Of a DNA stretch of 64,000 nucleotides, positions 48,432 to 58,927 are shown piece by piece. Made by a program: the position numbers and the translations under genes. Origin of the DNA: Moesziomyces globuligerus (taxonomy: Eukaryota > Basidiomycota > Ustilaginomycetes > Ustilaginales > Ustilaginaceae); the NCBI GenBank assembly GCA_030849465.1, contig JARVLF010000006.1, positions 744,001 through 808,000 of the forward strand. The letters are read 5' to 3'. Under the pieces are notes generated by a model that did not search any database, had not been told where the DNA came from, and saw only the letters and a list, made by a program, of their open reading frames with translations. Each line of letters begins with the position of its first letter. The first letter of the stretch is position 1.

Positions 48432-49598
48432 TTAGGGTGAGGCGGGGAGGTCTTGGCCGTTGATGCGGATGCGGTCTCGAGCGGGCATGGTGCCTGTGCT
48501 GGAGCGATAGGTGTTGACGAGGTCGGCGTTGACTTTGCTGCCACCACACACCTCGATGACGAGCGTGAGCTTGGCGCCGGCGTCCGCCTTGCGGGCGAGC
48601 GCGGGCGATCGCTCGATCAGTGCCTGCAGGATCCACGGGTGGAAGCAGGGCGTGAGGGCCGAGGCGCAACTAAGCTCCACCAGACGCGTGCGTGCATCGG
48701 CCTCGAGCTCGGACGCCGTATCTGAGAACTGCCAGCAGGCTGATGCCGACAGGTCATCGGTCACTGTCAGAGTGGTCACATCGCCGTCATATCGGATGGC
48801 ATCATGAACCGTCGTCAGCGAGCAACGCTTGGTGCCCATCGAGGTGCACTTGCTCTGGATCGCCTCGAGCGTCACCACATCCCCTGGCAGCTCGGTAGCC
48901 TGGGCGCGACGATGCGAATCGAGAGAGCGGTTGAACGAGTCCACGCCAAAGTTCTGCACCGCCACGAGCGTAGGCTTCTCGCCCGACTGGCGCGCGGTTC
49001 CTTGAACGATGCCACGCAGCAGTCCGCCGCCTCCTACCGAGCAGACGATCGCGTCCACCTCGGTGGTGGCGTGACGGCGCAACTGTTCGTAGATCTCGTC
49101 GACGAGTCCCGAGTGTCCTGCCACCAGCTCGTCGCCCTCGAACGGATGAACGTAGACCGCACCCTCGGTTGAGCCGACCAGCTTGCGCGCCGCGGCATCC
49201 GCCTGATCCCACGAATCGCCACCGACAACGACGTGCGCACCGATGCTGCGCAGCTTCGCCACCACCTCCGCCTCGGTCGACAAAGGCACAAATATCGTGC
49301 TCGCCACGCCGGCACGGCTCGCAGCATACGCAGCAGCGAGACCTGCATTGCCGCCAGACGACGTGACGATGTGCGTCGCTGGGCCGTAGCGTGCGATGGC
49401 CGACTGGCAGATCCTGCCGACGCCGCGGATCTTGAACGACCCGGACGGCTGGTCGCAGTCGAGCTTGAGCCAGATGTGGTGACCCGTTGTAGCGCTCAGC
49501 CGCTCCGAGTAGAGGAGCGGCGTGACCGCGTGAAGGGGCTTGTCCATGGGCTTGGAGGCAGCAGGCACCTCGCCTGTCGGCGACAGAACAACTGTCAT
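48432..49598 (-). CDS. L-serine/L-threonine dehydratase (PLP-dependent, fold type II)
   Basis: A 388-residue enzyme from ATG at 49598. The PLP lysine is K56 in QPSGSFKIRGVG. The Asn loop is SSGGNAGLAAAYA near 78 and the phosphate-binding loop is SVGGGGLLRGI near 190. These motifs and the length match SDS/Cha1-type deaminases that turn serine to pyruvate or threonine to 2-oxobutyrate plus ammonia. No ACT-type regulatory domain follows, so this is the catabolic and not the biosynthetic (ILV1) form. No mitochondrial presequence is obvious. The family also contains serine racemases, which cannot be fully excluded. Confidence 0.9.
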   Translation of the reverse strand: MTVVLSPTGEVPAASKPMDKPLHAVTPLLYSERLSATTGHHIWLKLDCDQPSGSFKIRGVGRICQSAIARYGPATHIVTSSGGNAGLAAAYAASRAGVASTIFVPLSTEAEVVAKLRSIGAHVVVGGDSWDQADAAARKLVGSTEGAVYVHPFEGDELVAGHSGLVDEIYEQLRRHATTEVDAIVCSVGGGGLLRGIVQGTARQSGEKPTLVAVQNFGVDSFNRSLDSHRRAQATELPGDVVTLEAIQSKCTSMGTKRCSLTTVHDAIRYDGDVTTLTVTDDLSASACWQFSDTASELEADARTRLVELSCASALTPCFHPWILQALIERSPALARKADAGAKLTLVIEVCGGSKVNADLVNTYRSSTGTMPARDRIRINGQDLPASP

Positions 49599-50009
49599 GG
49601 TGAATATCGTTCTCGAGTCGAGATGCGCAGCGTCAAGAGGGAATATGTATCCGGGTCGCTTCCCGAGCGATGAACCGTGCTCCTAGTTCATAGAAGACTG
49701 GAATCTAATGCGTCCACGGCAGTCGTTATGGCCGTTCCTGGTGGCGAAGAGAGACAGTGGACCGGAAAGAAGCTACAAGGAGCTCAGGCAACGTGTCAAA
49801 AGTGGCTTGGTCGCGGGCCCCCGCTGAGCGGCGACCAGCTCGGCGAATTCTCAGGCGAAACCTTCTGACGCGCAGATGCCGGCTCAGGGTCCGCGTCTTC
49901 GCTCGACTTCTCCCTCCTTCCGCCTGACTCACTGCTGCTGCCCTTGGAATCCTGACGCCACACGACACATTCGCACTGTGCTGAGCTTTGACATCGCATT
50001 TCTCATTGC
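49599..50009. promoter_or_regulatory. Upstream region of the serine dehydratase gene
   Basis: 411 bp between two minus-strand genes, with the SRS2 3' end on the right. No motif could be asserted. Confidence 0.35.
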
Positions 50010-53000
50010 TCAGAAGCGGCGGCCCATTCCGAGCCGGCGCCGTCCCCTAGCCTGGCCATTGGAAGCGTGGCCGCTGCCGTTCGAGTCCGACACGACGATG
50101 GGCGAGCTGGGAGATCCGCCCGCGCCCGATGCCGCATCTGCGGGCAGCATGTTGAGCATGCTGCTGATTCCCTGCGAGTGAGCCTGCTGGAAGCTGTTGA
50201 GGTCCGCACGCGGTCTCGGTGCCGTGCCGTCCTCGCGCGCCAGCGCTACCGAGTCTTCTGGTCGCGCTTTGAGCCTCACTGCGTCCGTGAACGACGGCGG
50301 TGCAGGCGGTTGCGCTTGCGCCTGTCGAGACGGTGGCACCAAAGGCTGCTTGCGCCTCCCTCCTCCGCCCCCGCCCTGCGCAGGACGAGTCGAGAACGCT
50401 CCCAGCGCTCCACTCGTTCCAGCCCCGTTCAGCCCTCCTCCTAATGATGACGCGCGCTGGAAGCCCGAGAACGCCGGCGGCGACGCATCGTCATCCACGG
50501 CGGACGCAAAGCTCGCCATGGCGGGCGGAGCAAAGCCGAGCTGGCTCCTCAGATTCGCATCAGCAGCGCCAGTACCTCCCCCACGCGAATTGAGCCGGTC
50601 GTCGCTGAAGAGGCCGAAGCCCATCTGCGAGTTCCAGCCGCCAGTCGCACCGCTATGCACACCGGACGCCGTATACCCGCTGCTGCCGCCGTAGCTCGAG
50701 TAGGCTCCGAAGCCGGTCATGCGACCCAGATTCATCTGGTCCACCTGCTCCACCTCCTTGCCGCCCGCCGTCTTCTTCCACTCGTCCACCGCCTTCTTCA
50801 CCTGCTCCTCGCTCGGCGGAGACTTGCCCGTCACCTTGGCCACCGTCCGCACCGTCTCGACATCCAGCTCCGGTCGCTCGGTGCAAAAGCCGATCGCCTC
50901 CTTGGCGTCGCACGATCCGCCGTTCCGCTTCGGCGTCACGGCCGCCACAAAGCTGCTGAGGATCTTGTCCTGTGTCTCGCCACCCTGCATGCGCGCCGTC
51001 GCATGCGAGAGGTAGAGGACGCCCTCGGCGCGCGTCATGGCAACGTAGAGCAGCCGGCGTTCCTCGGCGATTTCTTCGGGCTTGTGACAACGGAAGGATG
51101 GGAAACACCCCTCCTCGATCGCAGGGATGAACACCACGGGCCATTCTAGGCCTTTGGCCGCATGACACGTAGACAGCGTCACTTTGGGCTTGGCCTTTTC
51201 GTCCTGCTGCTCGTTGTCCGCGTCCATGTCCGTAGCCAGAATCGAAGCTTCCAAGAATACGCGCAGCGGAGTCTTACGCTCCTCGTCCGACTGCTCACCG
51301 TCCTCGTTGTTGTCCGTAACAACGTCGAGCATCTCCAGCAGCGATGGCTTCTTGTCGACTTGCTCCTCATTTTGATGCTGTTCCTCTCCCTCCTCTCTCT
51401 TCTGCGTTCGCGCCACTTTGGCTGGAGCTGGCTTGGAGTCATCTTTCGCGCCCTTCTCGTCCGCGTCGGCCTCCGCTTCGTCGTCCGAGTCGCAAAGGTC
51501 GATGATTTCGCTTTTGGCCGCCGCCTTTTGCCGTTTTGAAGCCCGCCCGAAGAAGGGATGAGTAGAACGTTTCCCGCTTGTGGAGCACACGCTCCGGCCA
51601 GCTGCTTCGATGTCCACCTCCTCGAAATCATCCTCATCTTCGCTGTCGTCGGGCACATCTGCATCGGCAGTACGACCCTCCTGATTGGAGAGTGAATGCG
51701 ACAGCATTTCTTCGAGCCGGACAGCCGGAGCTTTGGCGTCTGGATCGGACGAGTTCTGCGCGACGACGGTGGAGAAGGCGATGAGCTCCTGGACGTTGCC
51801 CCAGCGCGACTCGTAGTCCTGCTGGGCCTTTAGGTAGTTTTCGTAGTTGATCTTTTCAATCAGCAGCTCGATGAGCTTGGACACGGGCTCGCCCGAGCTG
51901 GCCGCTTGGCGCACAGCAGAGACGGCGTCGACAAGCTCTTTGAGTCCCTTTTTGGTGGCGGGTTTGATGCCCGGATTCTTACCGCCTTGCACGACACGCT
52001 CGGCAAGTTCCACGGGCTTGCAGCCCTCGGCCTTGGCCATGTTGAGCAGGTCGGTGACGCTCTTTTCGCCGATGCCGCGTTTGGGCACGTTGACGACTCG
52101 AATGAAGGCCGGAGTGAAGCCTGGGTTGTCAGCGAGCGCAAGGTAGGCGAGCAGGTCCTTGACCTCCATGCGGTCGAAGAACTTGTGGCCGCCCATCATC
52201 CTCGAGTCGATGCCTCGTGCCTGTAGTTCGGCTTCGATGGAGCGCGAGAGGTAGTTGAAGCGGAGAAGGATGGCGATGTCGTTGTAGTCGAGCATGCCCG
52301 CAGAATGGGCGACGAGACGCTTGATCTCGGAGGCAATATAGGCGGCCTCGAGCTGAGCGGACCCATGACATTTGAGCACGACTGGTGGACCTCGAGGATG
52401 CGAGGTGTACAGATCTTTTTCGACGCGGTTCGTGTCTTGCTGGACGATGCGGAGCGCAAGCTCGAGGATGGCGCCGGTGCTGCGGTAGTTCTCTTCAAGG
52501 CGAGCTTGCTGGGTGCCCTTGAACTCGCGCGTCATCTTGTCGAGGTTGCCGATCTCTGCGCTGCGCCAGCCATAGATGCTCTGGTCCGGGTCTCCGACGA
52601 TACTGACTGCCTGGGAGGCATCTGCTACCAGGCGCATGAGCTCGTACTGGGTGATGTTGGTATCTTGGAACTCGTCGACGAGCACGTGTCGGATGTTGCG
52701 TACGACCTGGTTCTGGCGCCGGAAGAGCTGGACGCCATACACGAGCAGGTCGTCGAAATCGAGCGCATTGGCCTCAACGAGCTGCTGCTGGTACATGGTA
52801 TAGATGGTTGCGATGATCGCTTTGAACGGAGCGGAGCCGGTGAATTGTTTTCCGATGGGTGCACGCTTTGATTGCGCCTTGGCAGCCTCCTCTTCTGCGA
52901 GCTGCCGGTATCTGATGGGGTCGATCTCGCGTGCCTTGGCTTTGGAGATCTCGGACATGGCGTCCTCGGGCTTGAGGGAGAGGTGCTCCTTGTCGAGCTC

Positions 53001-53525
53001 GGGCTTGAGCTCCTTGAGGATGGATTTGAGCATGCGTTTGGCGTCGTCCGAGTCGATTATGGTGAAGTTGTTGGGGAGCGATATGAGGCGTCCGTACTTG
53101 CGCAGGTAGCGGGCACAGACGGAGTGAAAGGTGCCGATGACGAGGTTGTCGACGCGCTCCTTGCCGATGAGCTTGATGAGACGGAGCTTCATCTCGTTGG
53201 CGGCCTTGTTGGTGAAGGTGACGACGACGATATCTTCGGGCTTGAGCTGGTTGCTGGGATCGAGGATGAGCCAAGCCACCCTCGAGGTCAGCACGCGCGT
53301 CTTGCCCGAGCCTGGCCCGGCCAGGATCTGCAGGCATGAGGACGGCGGGTGGGTGGCAGCCGCGAGCTGCGACTTGGACAGAGACCGAAGGTATGCTGGC
53401 ACATTGGCGAGACTCGAGCCGGATAGCTCAGCGTGCGCAACCTGCTTGCTGCTGCCGGGGTCGGAGCCGGCAAGCTTTTGGGACGATGAGCCCGACGCCT
53501 TGACCGAGGCGGTCTTGGCCACCAT
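50010..53525 (-). CDS. SRS2: UvrD/Rep-family 3'-5' DNA helicase, Srs2-like
   Basis: An 1171-residue superfamily 1A helicase from ATG at 53525. Motifs in order are I LAGPGSGKTRVLT (about 69), Ia FTNKAANEM, II VLVDEFQDTN, III GDPDQSIYGWRSAE, IV RLEENYRSTGAIL, V CHAAKGLEWPVVFIP and VI ERRLLYVAMTRAEGVLYLSH. A roughly 150-residue acidic, low-complexity insertion splits the 2B/2A region at about 620-770. The C-terminal 250 residues are disordered, Gly/Ser-rich, and end basic (GRRRLGMGRRF). Srs2 removes Rad51 from single-stranded DNA and limits recombination at forks. Length matches S. cerevisiae Srs2 (1174). Two SUMO-interaction-like motifs are visible (see findings). It is divergent from DRG1. Confidence 0.92.
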   Translation of the reverse strand: MVAKTASVKASGSSSQKLAGSDPGSSKQVAHAELSGSSLANVPAYLRSLSKSQLAAATHPPSSCLQILAGPGSGKTRVLTSRVAWLILDPSNQLKPEDIVVVTFTNKAANEMKLRLIKLIGKERVDNLVIGTFHSVCARYLRKYGRLISLPNNFTIIDSDDAKRMLKSILKELKPELDKEHLSLKPEDAMSEISKAKAREIDPIRYRQLAEEEAAKAQSKRAPIGKQFTGSAPFKAIIATIYTMYQQQLVEANALDFDDLLVYGVQLFRRQNQVVRNIRHVLVDEFQDTNITQYELMRLVADASQAVSIVGDPDQSIYGWRSAEIGNLDKMTREFKGTQQARLEENYRSTGAILELALRIVQQDTNRVEKDLYTSHPRGPPVVLKCHGSAQLEAAYIASEIKRLVAHSAGMLDYNDIAILLRFNYLSRSIEAELQARGIDSRMMGGHKFFDRMEVKDLLAYLALADNPGFTPAFIRVVNVPKRGIGEKSVTDLLNMAKAEGCKPVELAERVVQGGKNPGIKPATKKGLKELVDAVSAVRQAASSGEPVSKLIELLIEKINYENYLKAQQDYESRWGNVQELIAFSTVVAQNSSDPDAKAPAVRLEEMLSHSLSNQEGRTADADVPDDSEDEDDFEEVDIEAAGRSVCSTSGKRSTHPFFGRASKRQKAAAKSEIIDLCDSDDEAEADADEKGAKDDSKPAPAKVARTQKREEGEEQHQNEEQVDKKPSLLEMLDVVTDNNEDGEQSDEERKTPLRVFLEASILATDMDADNEQQDEKAKPKVTLSTCHAAKGLEWPVVFIPAIEEGCFPSFRCHKPEEIAEERRLLYVAMTRAEGVLYLSHATARMQGGETQDKILSSFVAAVTPKRNGGSCDAKEAIGFCTERPELDVETVRTVAKVTGKSPPSEEQVKKAVDEWKKTAGGKEVEQVDQMNLGRMTGFGAYSSYGGSSGYTASGVHSGATGGWNSQMGFGLFSDDRLNSRGGGTGAADANLRSQLGFAPPAMASFASAVDDDASPPAFSGFQRASSLGGGLNGAGTSGALGAFSTRPAQGGGGGGRRKQPLVPPSRQAQAQPPAPPSFTDAVRLKARPEDSVALAREDGTAPRPRADLNSFQQAHSQGISSMLNMLPADAASGAGGSPSSPIVVSDSNGSGHASNGQARGRRRLGMGRRF

Positions 53526-54158
53526 GATGTCTCAGAACGTGTTTCCTTCCCTCCCCTGCGTGAAGTATGGGCAGTTGTGCTCGAGTGGTGGTCGAAGTGG
53601 CGGGCGAGCAGCTGTGGGCTGGCGTGACTTCGAGATAGACCAGATTCGTAGGCAGGTGGCGCCGGCCCGGTTGCCATGTCCCAGATGCTAGTGGCGAGGG
53701 GAGGTGTTGCTGTGCCACCTTTCGAACCAGCTTCCAACGCGCCCAGGCCTGATGAAGTCGGACGCGCGAGCTCACCAGGAGCCTTGCAAGAGGTCAAAGT
53801 GGCTCAGGAGCTGTCTCGGCACTTTTTTGCCTCCACCTTTTGTGTCACTTTCCTGGCGTTTCGCCATCCGCGTCCAATTTGCGCGTCGGCTTTCTGTCCA
53901 GCTTTGGCACAGGAGCTCATCGGGCTGCAGATCGAAGCGATCCGCATCTGTTCAGTCTTGTCCTAACAGCGAAATCCGAATTCAAATCGCCGTTGTCTGC
54001 ATTTTTCCAGAACGCCTCAGCCGGACGCCCAAGCCAGGCTGCTGCGCTTTTTCCAACGAAACGCCTGCATCTCCAACCTCGACCTGGCCATCCTCGTCGT
54101 CTTCTCACACTAACGCCGCAACAGCTCACTCTCCGTCTCCGCTCGATCAGTCGCCAAG
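53526..54158. promoter_or_regulatory. Divergent promoter region, SRS2 / DRG1
   Basis: 633 bp between opposite start codons. C/T-rich leader sequence precedes the DRG1 ATG. No factor site is asserted. Confidence 0.45.
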
Positions 54159-55342
54159 ATGGGTGTCGTCGAAAAGATCAAGGAGCTCGAAGATGAGGTC
54201 GCAAGGACCCAGAAGAACAAGGCTACAGAGTGAGTCCCCATTCCAGTGCGGTCTTTGACTATAGCGCCGCAACCATGCTGATCTCGATGACGACCCTACC
54301 CTTGCACAGATACCACTTGGGTCAGCTGCGTGCTAAGATCGCCAAGCTTCGCCATGAGCTGCTCGAACCTCAAAAGAAGTCCGGCAAGCCCGGTGAGGGC
54401 TTCGACGTGATGAAGTCGGGCGATGCACGAGTCGCGCTGATCGGCTTCCCCTCGGTCGGAAAGTCGAGTTTCCTCTCCAAAGTCACCGATACCAAGTCCG
54501 AAGCCGCCGCATACGAGTTCACCACGCTCACCTGTCAACCAGGCGTGCTCGAGTACGAGGGCGCTAAGATCCAGATCCTCGATCTGCCCGGTATCATCGA
54601 GGGCGCGTCCGAGGGCAAGGGTCGTGGTCGCCAGGTCGTCGCGGTCGCCAAGACCGCCGACATGATCATCATCATGCTCGACGCCACCAAGCCCGACACC
54701 CACCGCGCGCTGCTGGAGCGCGAACTCGAAGCCGTCGGCATCCGCCTCAACCGGTCCAAGCCCGACGTCGTCCTGCGGAAGAAGAACACGGGCGGCATCG
54801 TCGTCACCAAGGCAATGGGCCTCACCCTCACCAAGATCGATGAGAAGATGATTCGCTCCATCCTTCAGGGCTACAAGATGCACAACACCGATGTGATGCT
54901 GCGAGAAGACATCACCGTCGACGAGTTCATCGACGTCGTGCTCGGCAACCGCAACTACGTGCCCTGCCTCTACGTCTACAACAAGATCGACTCGATCAGC
55001 ATGGAGCAGATGGACAAGCTCGCACGCCAGCCCAACTCGGTCGTCATCTCGGTGGAGAAGGACCTCAACATTGACTTCCTCAAGGATGTCATGTGGGACA
55101 AGCTCGGCATGAACCGCATCTACACCAAGAAGCGCGGCGAGAGACCCGATCTCTCGGATCCGCTCGTCGTGCGCAGGGGCGCCACCATCGAACACGTCTG
55201 CCACCAGGTCCACCGCGCTTTGGTAGACAAATTCAAGTATGCGCTCGTCTACGGCAAGAGCAGCAAGTTCCCCACCAGCCAAAAGGTCGGTCTCAACCAC
55301 GTCGTCGCCGCCGACGATGTCGTTAGCATCTTCACAAAGTGA
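54159..55342 (+). CDS. RBG1: Developmentally regulated GTP-binding protein 1 (DRG1/Rbg1)
   Basis: There are two exons, 54159-54229 and 54310-55342, with an 80-bp intron (GTGAGT donor, GCTGATC branch-type site, TTGCACAG acceptor). The start has the context GCCAAGATGG. The product is 367 residues, exactly the length of human DRG1. Exon 1 gives MGVVEKIKELEDEVARTQKN, and the splice joins KATE to YHLGQLRAKIAKLR as in the family. G motifs are GFPSVGKSSFLSKVT (G1), LDLPGIIEGASEGKGRG (G3) and YVYNKIDS (G4), and a C-terminal TGS domain follows (LVVRRGATIEHVCHQVH). Rbg1 binds translating ribosomes with its partner Tma46/DFRP1 and helps resolve stalls. Confidence 0.97.
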
Positions 55343-56161
55343 AGGCTTGATTGCGCTTCCGCCCTGCCTCGTGTGCTCTCTTCTGCCGCATCATTGTATT
55401 TTAGCTCCATCCCGCATGTAATCTGTCACAGTCGTCCTTTGCTTTCGTCCGAGCGCATCGTCCCTATGAGAAGCAGTCACAAGTGTAGAGTACTTCCCCC
55501 TCATCCGTCCGTCAGCACAGTAATTAATTGTTGCTGTGCTGAATGTTTGAGGATGTGGAGGAAAAGTCCAGTAAGAGGTGCGGCTGTTGCAGATCAAAAA
55601 AATAAAAAAAGGGACCAAAAAATTGAGGATGCGGAAATTGAGTTGGCTGCTGGCTCACGGCCAAAAGGGAGGCAGGCGCCTTTGGGCGAGCCTGGATGAT
55701 GCGGAGATTTTAGATTCTGCAGACCGGCAAAAGCTGAGCTCTTCACTCGTTCCTCTCGACTGGCTCCGCCGTCCTTCGTTTCCACCACTACCACCACCAC
55801 CCACACCGCCACCATCAATCTCGCCCGCGCATCCCTCTCCGTCCTCACGCCCCATATCAGAATTCGCGATCCAACCTCCGTCTTCGCATCGCCTCAGCAC
55901 CGTCGGTGCTTTCGGAATCGCAGACCCGTGCGAACGTGCAAGCCAGCCGTACACAACCCGATTTAGGCAGGCCTGAACAGCATCGCAGCCCACACTACCG
56001 CATCCGTACCTCTCCTTTCACCTTTCTCCCTCGGATCTCCTCTCGGCTTCCGACCGAATCCGCCCGTGCAGGTCCGCACCGCAGAGCACGTCGGCCAGTT
56101 CTGCCACTCGCATTCGTCACACCCCAAAACAATCTCACAGCTCCTCCGTCAGCACTTAAGC
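55343..56161. promoter_or_regulatory. Spacer upstream of MEX67 with an A-rich tract
   Basis: 819 bp between plus-strand genes. An A-rich run at 55594-55624 (AAAAAAATAAAAAAA, then AAAAAATT) stands out in this GC-rich DNA about 540 bp before the MEX67 ATG and may disfavour nucleosomes. C/CA-rich sequence at 55780-55815 follows. Confidence 0.5.
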
Positions 56162-58477
56162 ATGTCTAGACGAGGTGGTCGCGGTGGTCACACGATTGCG
56201 GGTGCTGCGCTGCGCGGTGCAGGCCTCGCGGTCGATGGCGACGTGGGCATGCGCGATGCCGCAGGCCCCAGCCGCAGCCGATCCGGCGGCGGTGGCAGGA
56301 GAGGCCAGAGGAACGGCGGCGCCGATCCATCCAACTCTGTAAGTCACCCCACACCCGAAACGTAGACCGGCTGATCGCCACTCTCCAGACAGGCTCGCTT
56401 GTTCAGCAAGTCGCCATTGCTACGACGCAAGGCGGCAACTGGTCCTTCGGCTTGCAGTCTCTACGGTATTCCCTGCAAACCAACAGCGCAACCAACTGAT
56501 CATCCGTTCCGTCCGACAACGCTCCTCATCACTTTGCGCTGGCAATCAATCCATCCTGGCACGCCACCTCGAACTACTCTGCATACTCGTCCCCGCCACA
56601 GAATGGGTCGGAAAACCCTCTGCAAGGCCGCATCGCACGCCAACGAGCCAACCCCCTCGGTAGTCGTCCTTCGGGGAGAGGCAAGAAAGCTGCCATCAAC
56701 GTCAACGACGGACTCCGAGCTGGCAACACAGCTTCCGTCCTCAAAAGCATCTCATCATCAAAAGCACAGGGGGGCGGCCGCATACCTGGCGGTGGCGGCG
56801 CCCTTTTCTCCGGAAACGATATGCCAAAGACCCAGAACGTCGTCTCCCTCATCAAGCGATTCCTCGAGTCCCGCTGGAATGCACCCGCCAAGTTCCTCAA
56901 CCTCGAAGTATGTTCAAGCCTCCATCTCATCCTCGCACGGTCAACAAGTGCAGATCAACTGACTTTGCTCTCCTTCCTTCTCACAGAACATGCGCGCCGA
57001 TCCCATCCTTCAAGCCGAGGGCATCAAGGCCCCAGGCGTCCCCGGCGCTCCCAAAGAGCTCGCCAACGTCATCTGGAAGCTCTGCTCCGAAACCTACCCC
57101 GACGTGGTCACCATTTCGCTCGCCAACAACGCGCTGCGCAGCCTTGGACCCGTCAGCTCGCTGCCATCCTACTTCCCCAACCTGCAGAACCTGTCTCTGG
57201 AAGGCAACGAGCTCAAATGGACCAAGGATCTCGACACCTTTGCCTCGAGGAAGAGCAAGCTGCTCAGCCTCAAAGAGCTCTTGCTCACGGGTAACCCTGT
57301 CCATGCGAGTGCCGTCGCCGCCGGAAACGAGGAGGGCTACCGTCGCGAGGTCCTGTCCAAGTTCCGTCAACTCACCATGCTCGATCAGAAGCCCGTCACG
57401 CCTACCGAGTCGGGCTTTGCGAATCTGCCTGCGTCCGGCAAGTCCAAGAAGGCCGACGCAGAGGCAGCCCAGGTGCCGCTGCGCAACTTTCCCGTGCCCA
57501 ACAAGCCGGGCTTTGTCGATGCCGAAGCCGGCGCGATCATGCCCAACTTCCTCTCCAAGTACTTTACCCTCTACGACACGGATCGTTCGCAGCTCAGCGA
57601 GGCCTATGCGCCTCAGGCGCAATTCTCGTTCTGTCTCGATGTGGTGCCGCCTCCTCGAGCGCGTGCCGCAGGCTTCCTGCACACGATGCCGCATCAGAAG
57701 GAGCTCAACTTCGATCGCTACCAGGACAACGGCAACCGCAACCTCATGCGCGTTCACGCACCCAAGGTGCGCAACCAGTCGCTGCACCACGGACCGGGCG
57801 CGATCCTCGCCTGTCTCAAGAAACTGCCCAGGACGTCGCATCCGCTCCACGACGCGTCCAAATTCGTCGTCGATGCTTGGGTGTTGCCGAACAACGTGAT
57901 CGGTGCCCGACTCAAGGGCGAGGAACGTCCCGAGGCGTTGCTGTACATCAACGTGCACGGCGAGTATGCCGAGGCGCCTAGCCAGGGGATCCGATCGTTC
58001 GACCGCACGTTTGCCGTCGCGCCCGTTCCGGCGGATAGTGCGGCGGCGGGCGCTGGCTGGCCGTGCGTCATTCTGTCGGATCAGCTCGTGGTGCGCCACT
58101 ACTCGAGCCCTGCAGCTTGGGCGCCGGACAGCTTGATCACGGGTGAGGTGACGGCCGAGCAGACGCAGGCGTTGCAGGCGGCGCAGCAGCCGACGCCGAA
58201 CGCGATGCCGCAGCCGGGCGTGCCTGGTGCAGGAGCCGTCATGCCGGCGCCTGCAGCTTTGCCCCCGCATTTGCAAGGCCAGGCACCCGCAGCGGGCATC
58301 GACGAGCAGCAGCACACAATGTCGCTCCAGCTCGCCGCCCAGTCGGGTCTCATCTACCCCTTTGCCGTCCAGTGTCTCCAGGAAAACGGCTGGGACTACA
58401 ACATGGCGTTTGCCAACTTCCAGAACCTCAAGGCGAGCAACGCCATCCCCCCACAGGCGTTTGCCCAGCCCGTCTAG
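56162..58477 (+). CDS. MEX67: mRNA export receptor Mex67/TAP
   Basis: There are three exons, 56162-56338, 56602-56907 and 56987-58477, all phase 0, giving 657 residues. Intron 1 (GTAAGT, ACTGATC, CCACAG; 263 bp) is required because the frame between contains a TGA at 56497; intron 2 is 79 bp (GTATGT...TCACAG). The N-terminus is Gly/Arg-rich (RGG-like, RNA-binding). An RNA-binding-like region precedes LRRs at about 185-300 (LRSLGPVSSLPSYFPNLQNL, LKELLLTGNPV). An NTF2-like domain at about 330-510 (FLSKYFTLYDTDRSQL) would bind the Mtr2/p15 partner. A TAP-C/UBA domain ends the protein (LIYPFAVQCLQENGWDYNMA) and would bind FG nucleoporins. The first intron boundaries are inferred by frame. Confidence 0.92.
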
Positions 58478-58927
58478 CATGTACACGTGCGGAGGCGAGT
58501 GCATCGTGCCTTCAACCCCCCTCCCCCCCTTTCTCCCTTTCTCTCACGTAATCTCCCGGATGACTGCAGTGTCTCGTTTCGCCCCACTCTGTTTCAGTGC
58601 AGATACAAGACTGAGGCTGAGGCACAATAGCCTCGATGCAGTAAAGACGCTTTCATCTCGGTTCCTCGATTCCTCGGCGCGTGTGGCTTTGGACTGTGTT
58701 GTGCTTTTCGAGTGGCTTCATCTCGTGAATCGTGAGTTGGTGGGGGGCGCTTGAGACGGCATGTGGTCCGATCGACGGGATGCTTGCGCAGAGGGAGGGC
58801 GGATAGACGTGAGGAGTGTGCGGGTCTTACTCCTTCGCCTTTTTTTATCTCCCCACCAACCCGGGCAGCTTCTACCCCATTCGCACCCTTTCCCCGCATC
58901 TCTGGACTTCGGCGTCTGTCTGCAACG
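58478..58927. promoter_or_regulatory. Upstream region of a secreted protein gene
   Basis: 450 bp between plus-strand genes. The frame of the next gene is open upstream to an ATG at 58751, but those 59 residues hide the signal peptide and look like leader. A TTTTTTT run at 58840-58846 precedes a C/T-rich stretch. Confidence 0.4.

Noticed and set aside
56399..56962. 187-codon frame overlapping MEX67 intron 1 and exon 2
   Set aside because: It uses a TTG start and a different frame; the MEX67 frame is coherent before and after both splice sites.
56981..58504. 507-codon open frame antisense to MEX67
   Set aside because: Shadow frame; LRR, NTF2-like and TAP-C segments are on the plus strand.
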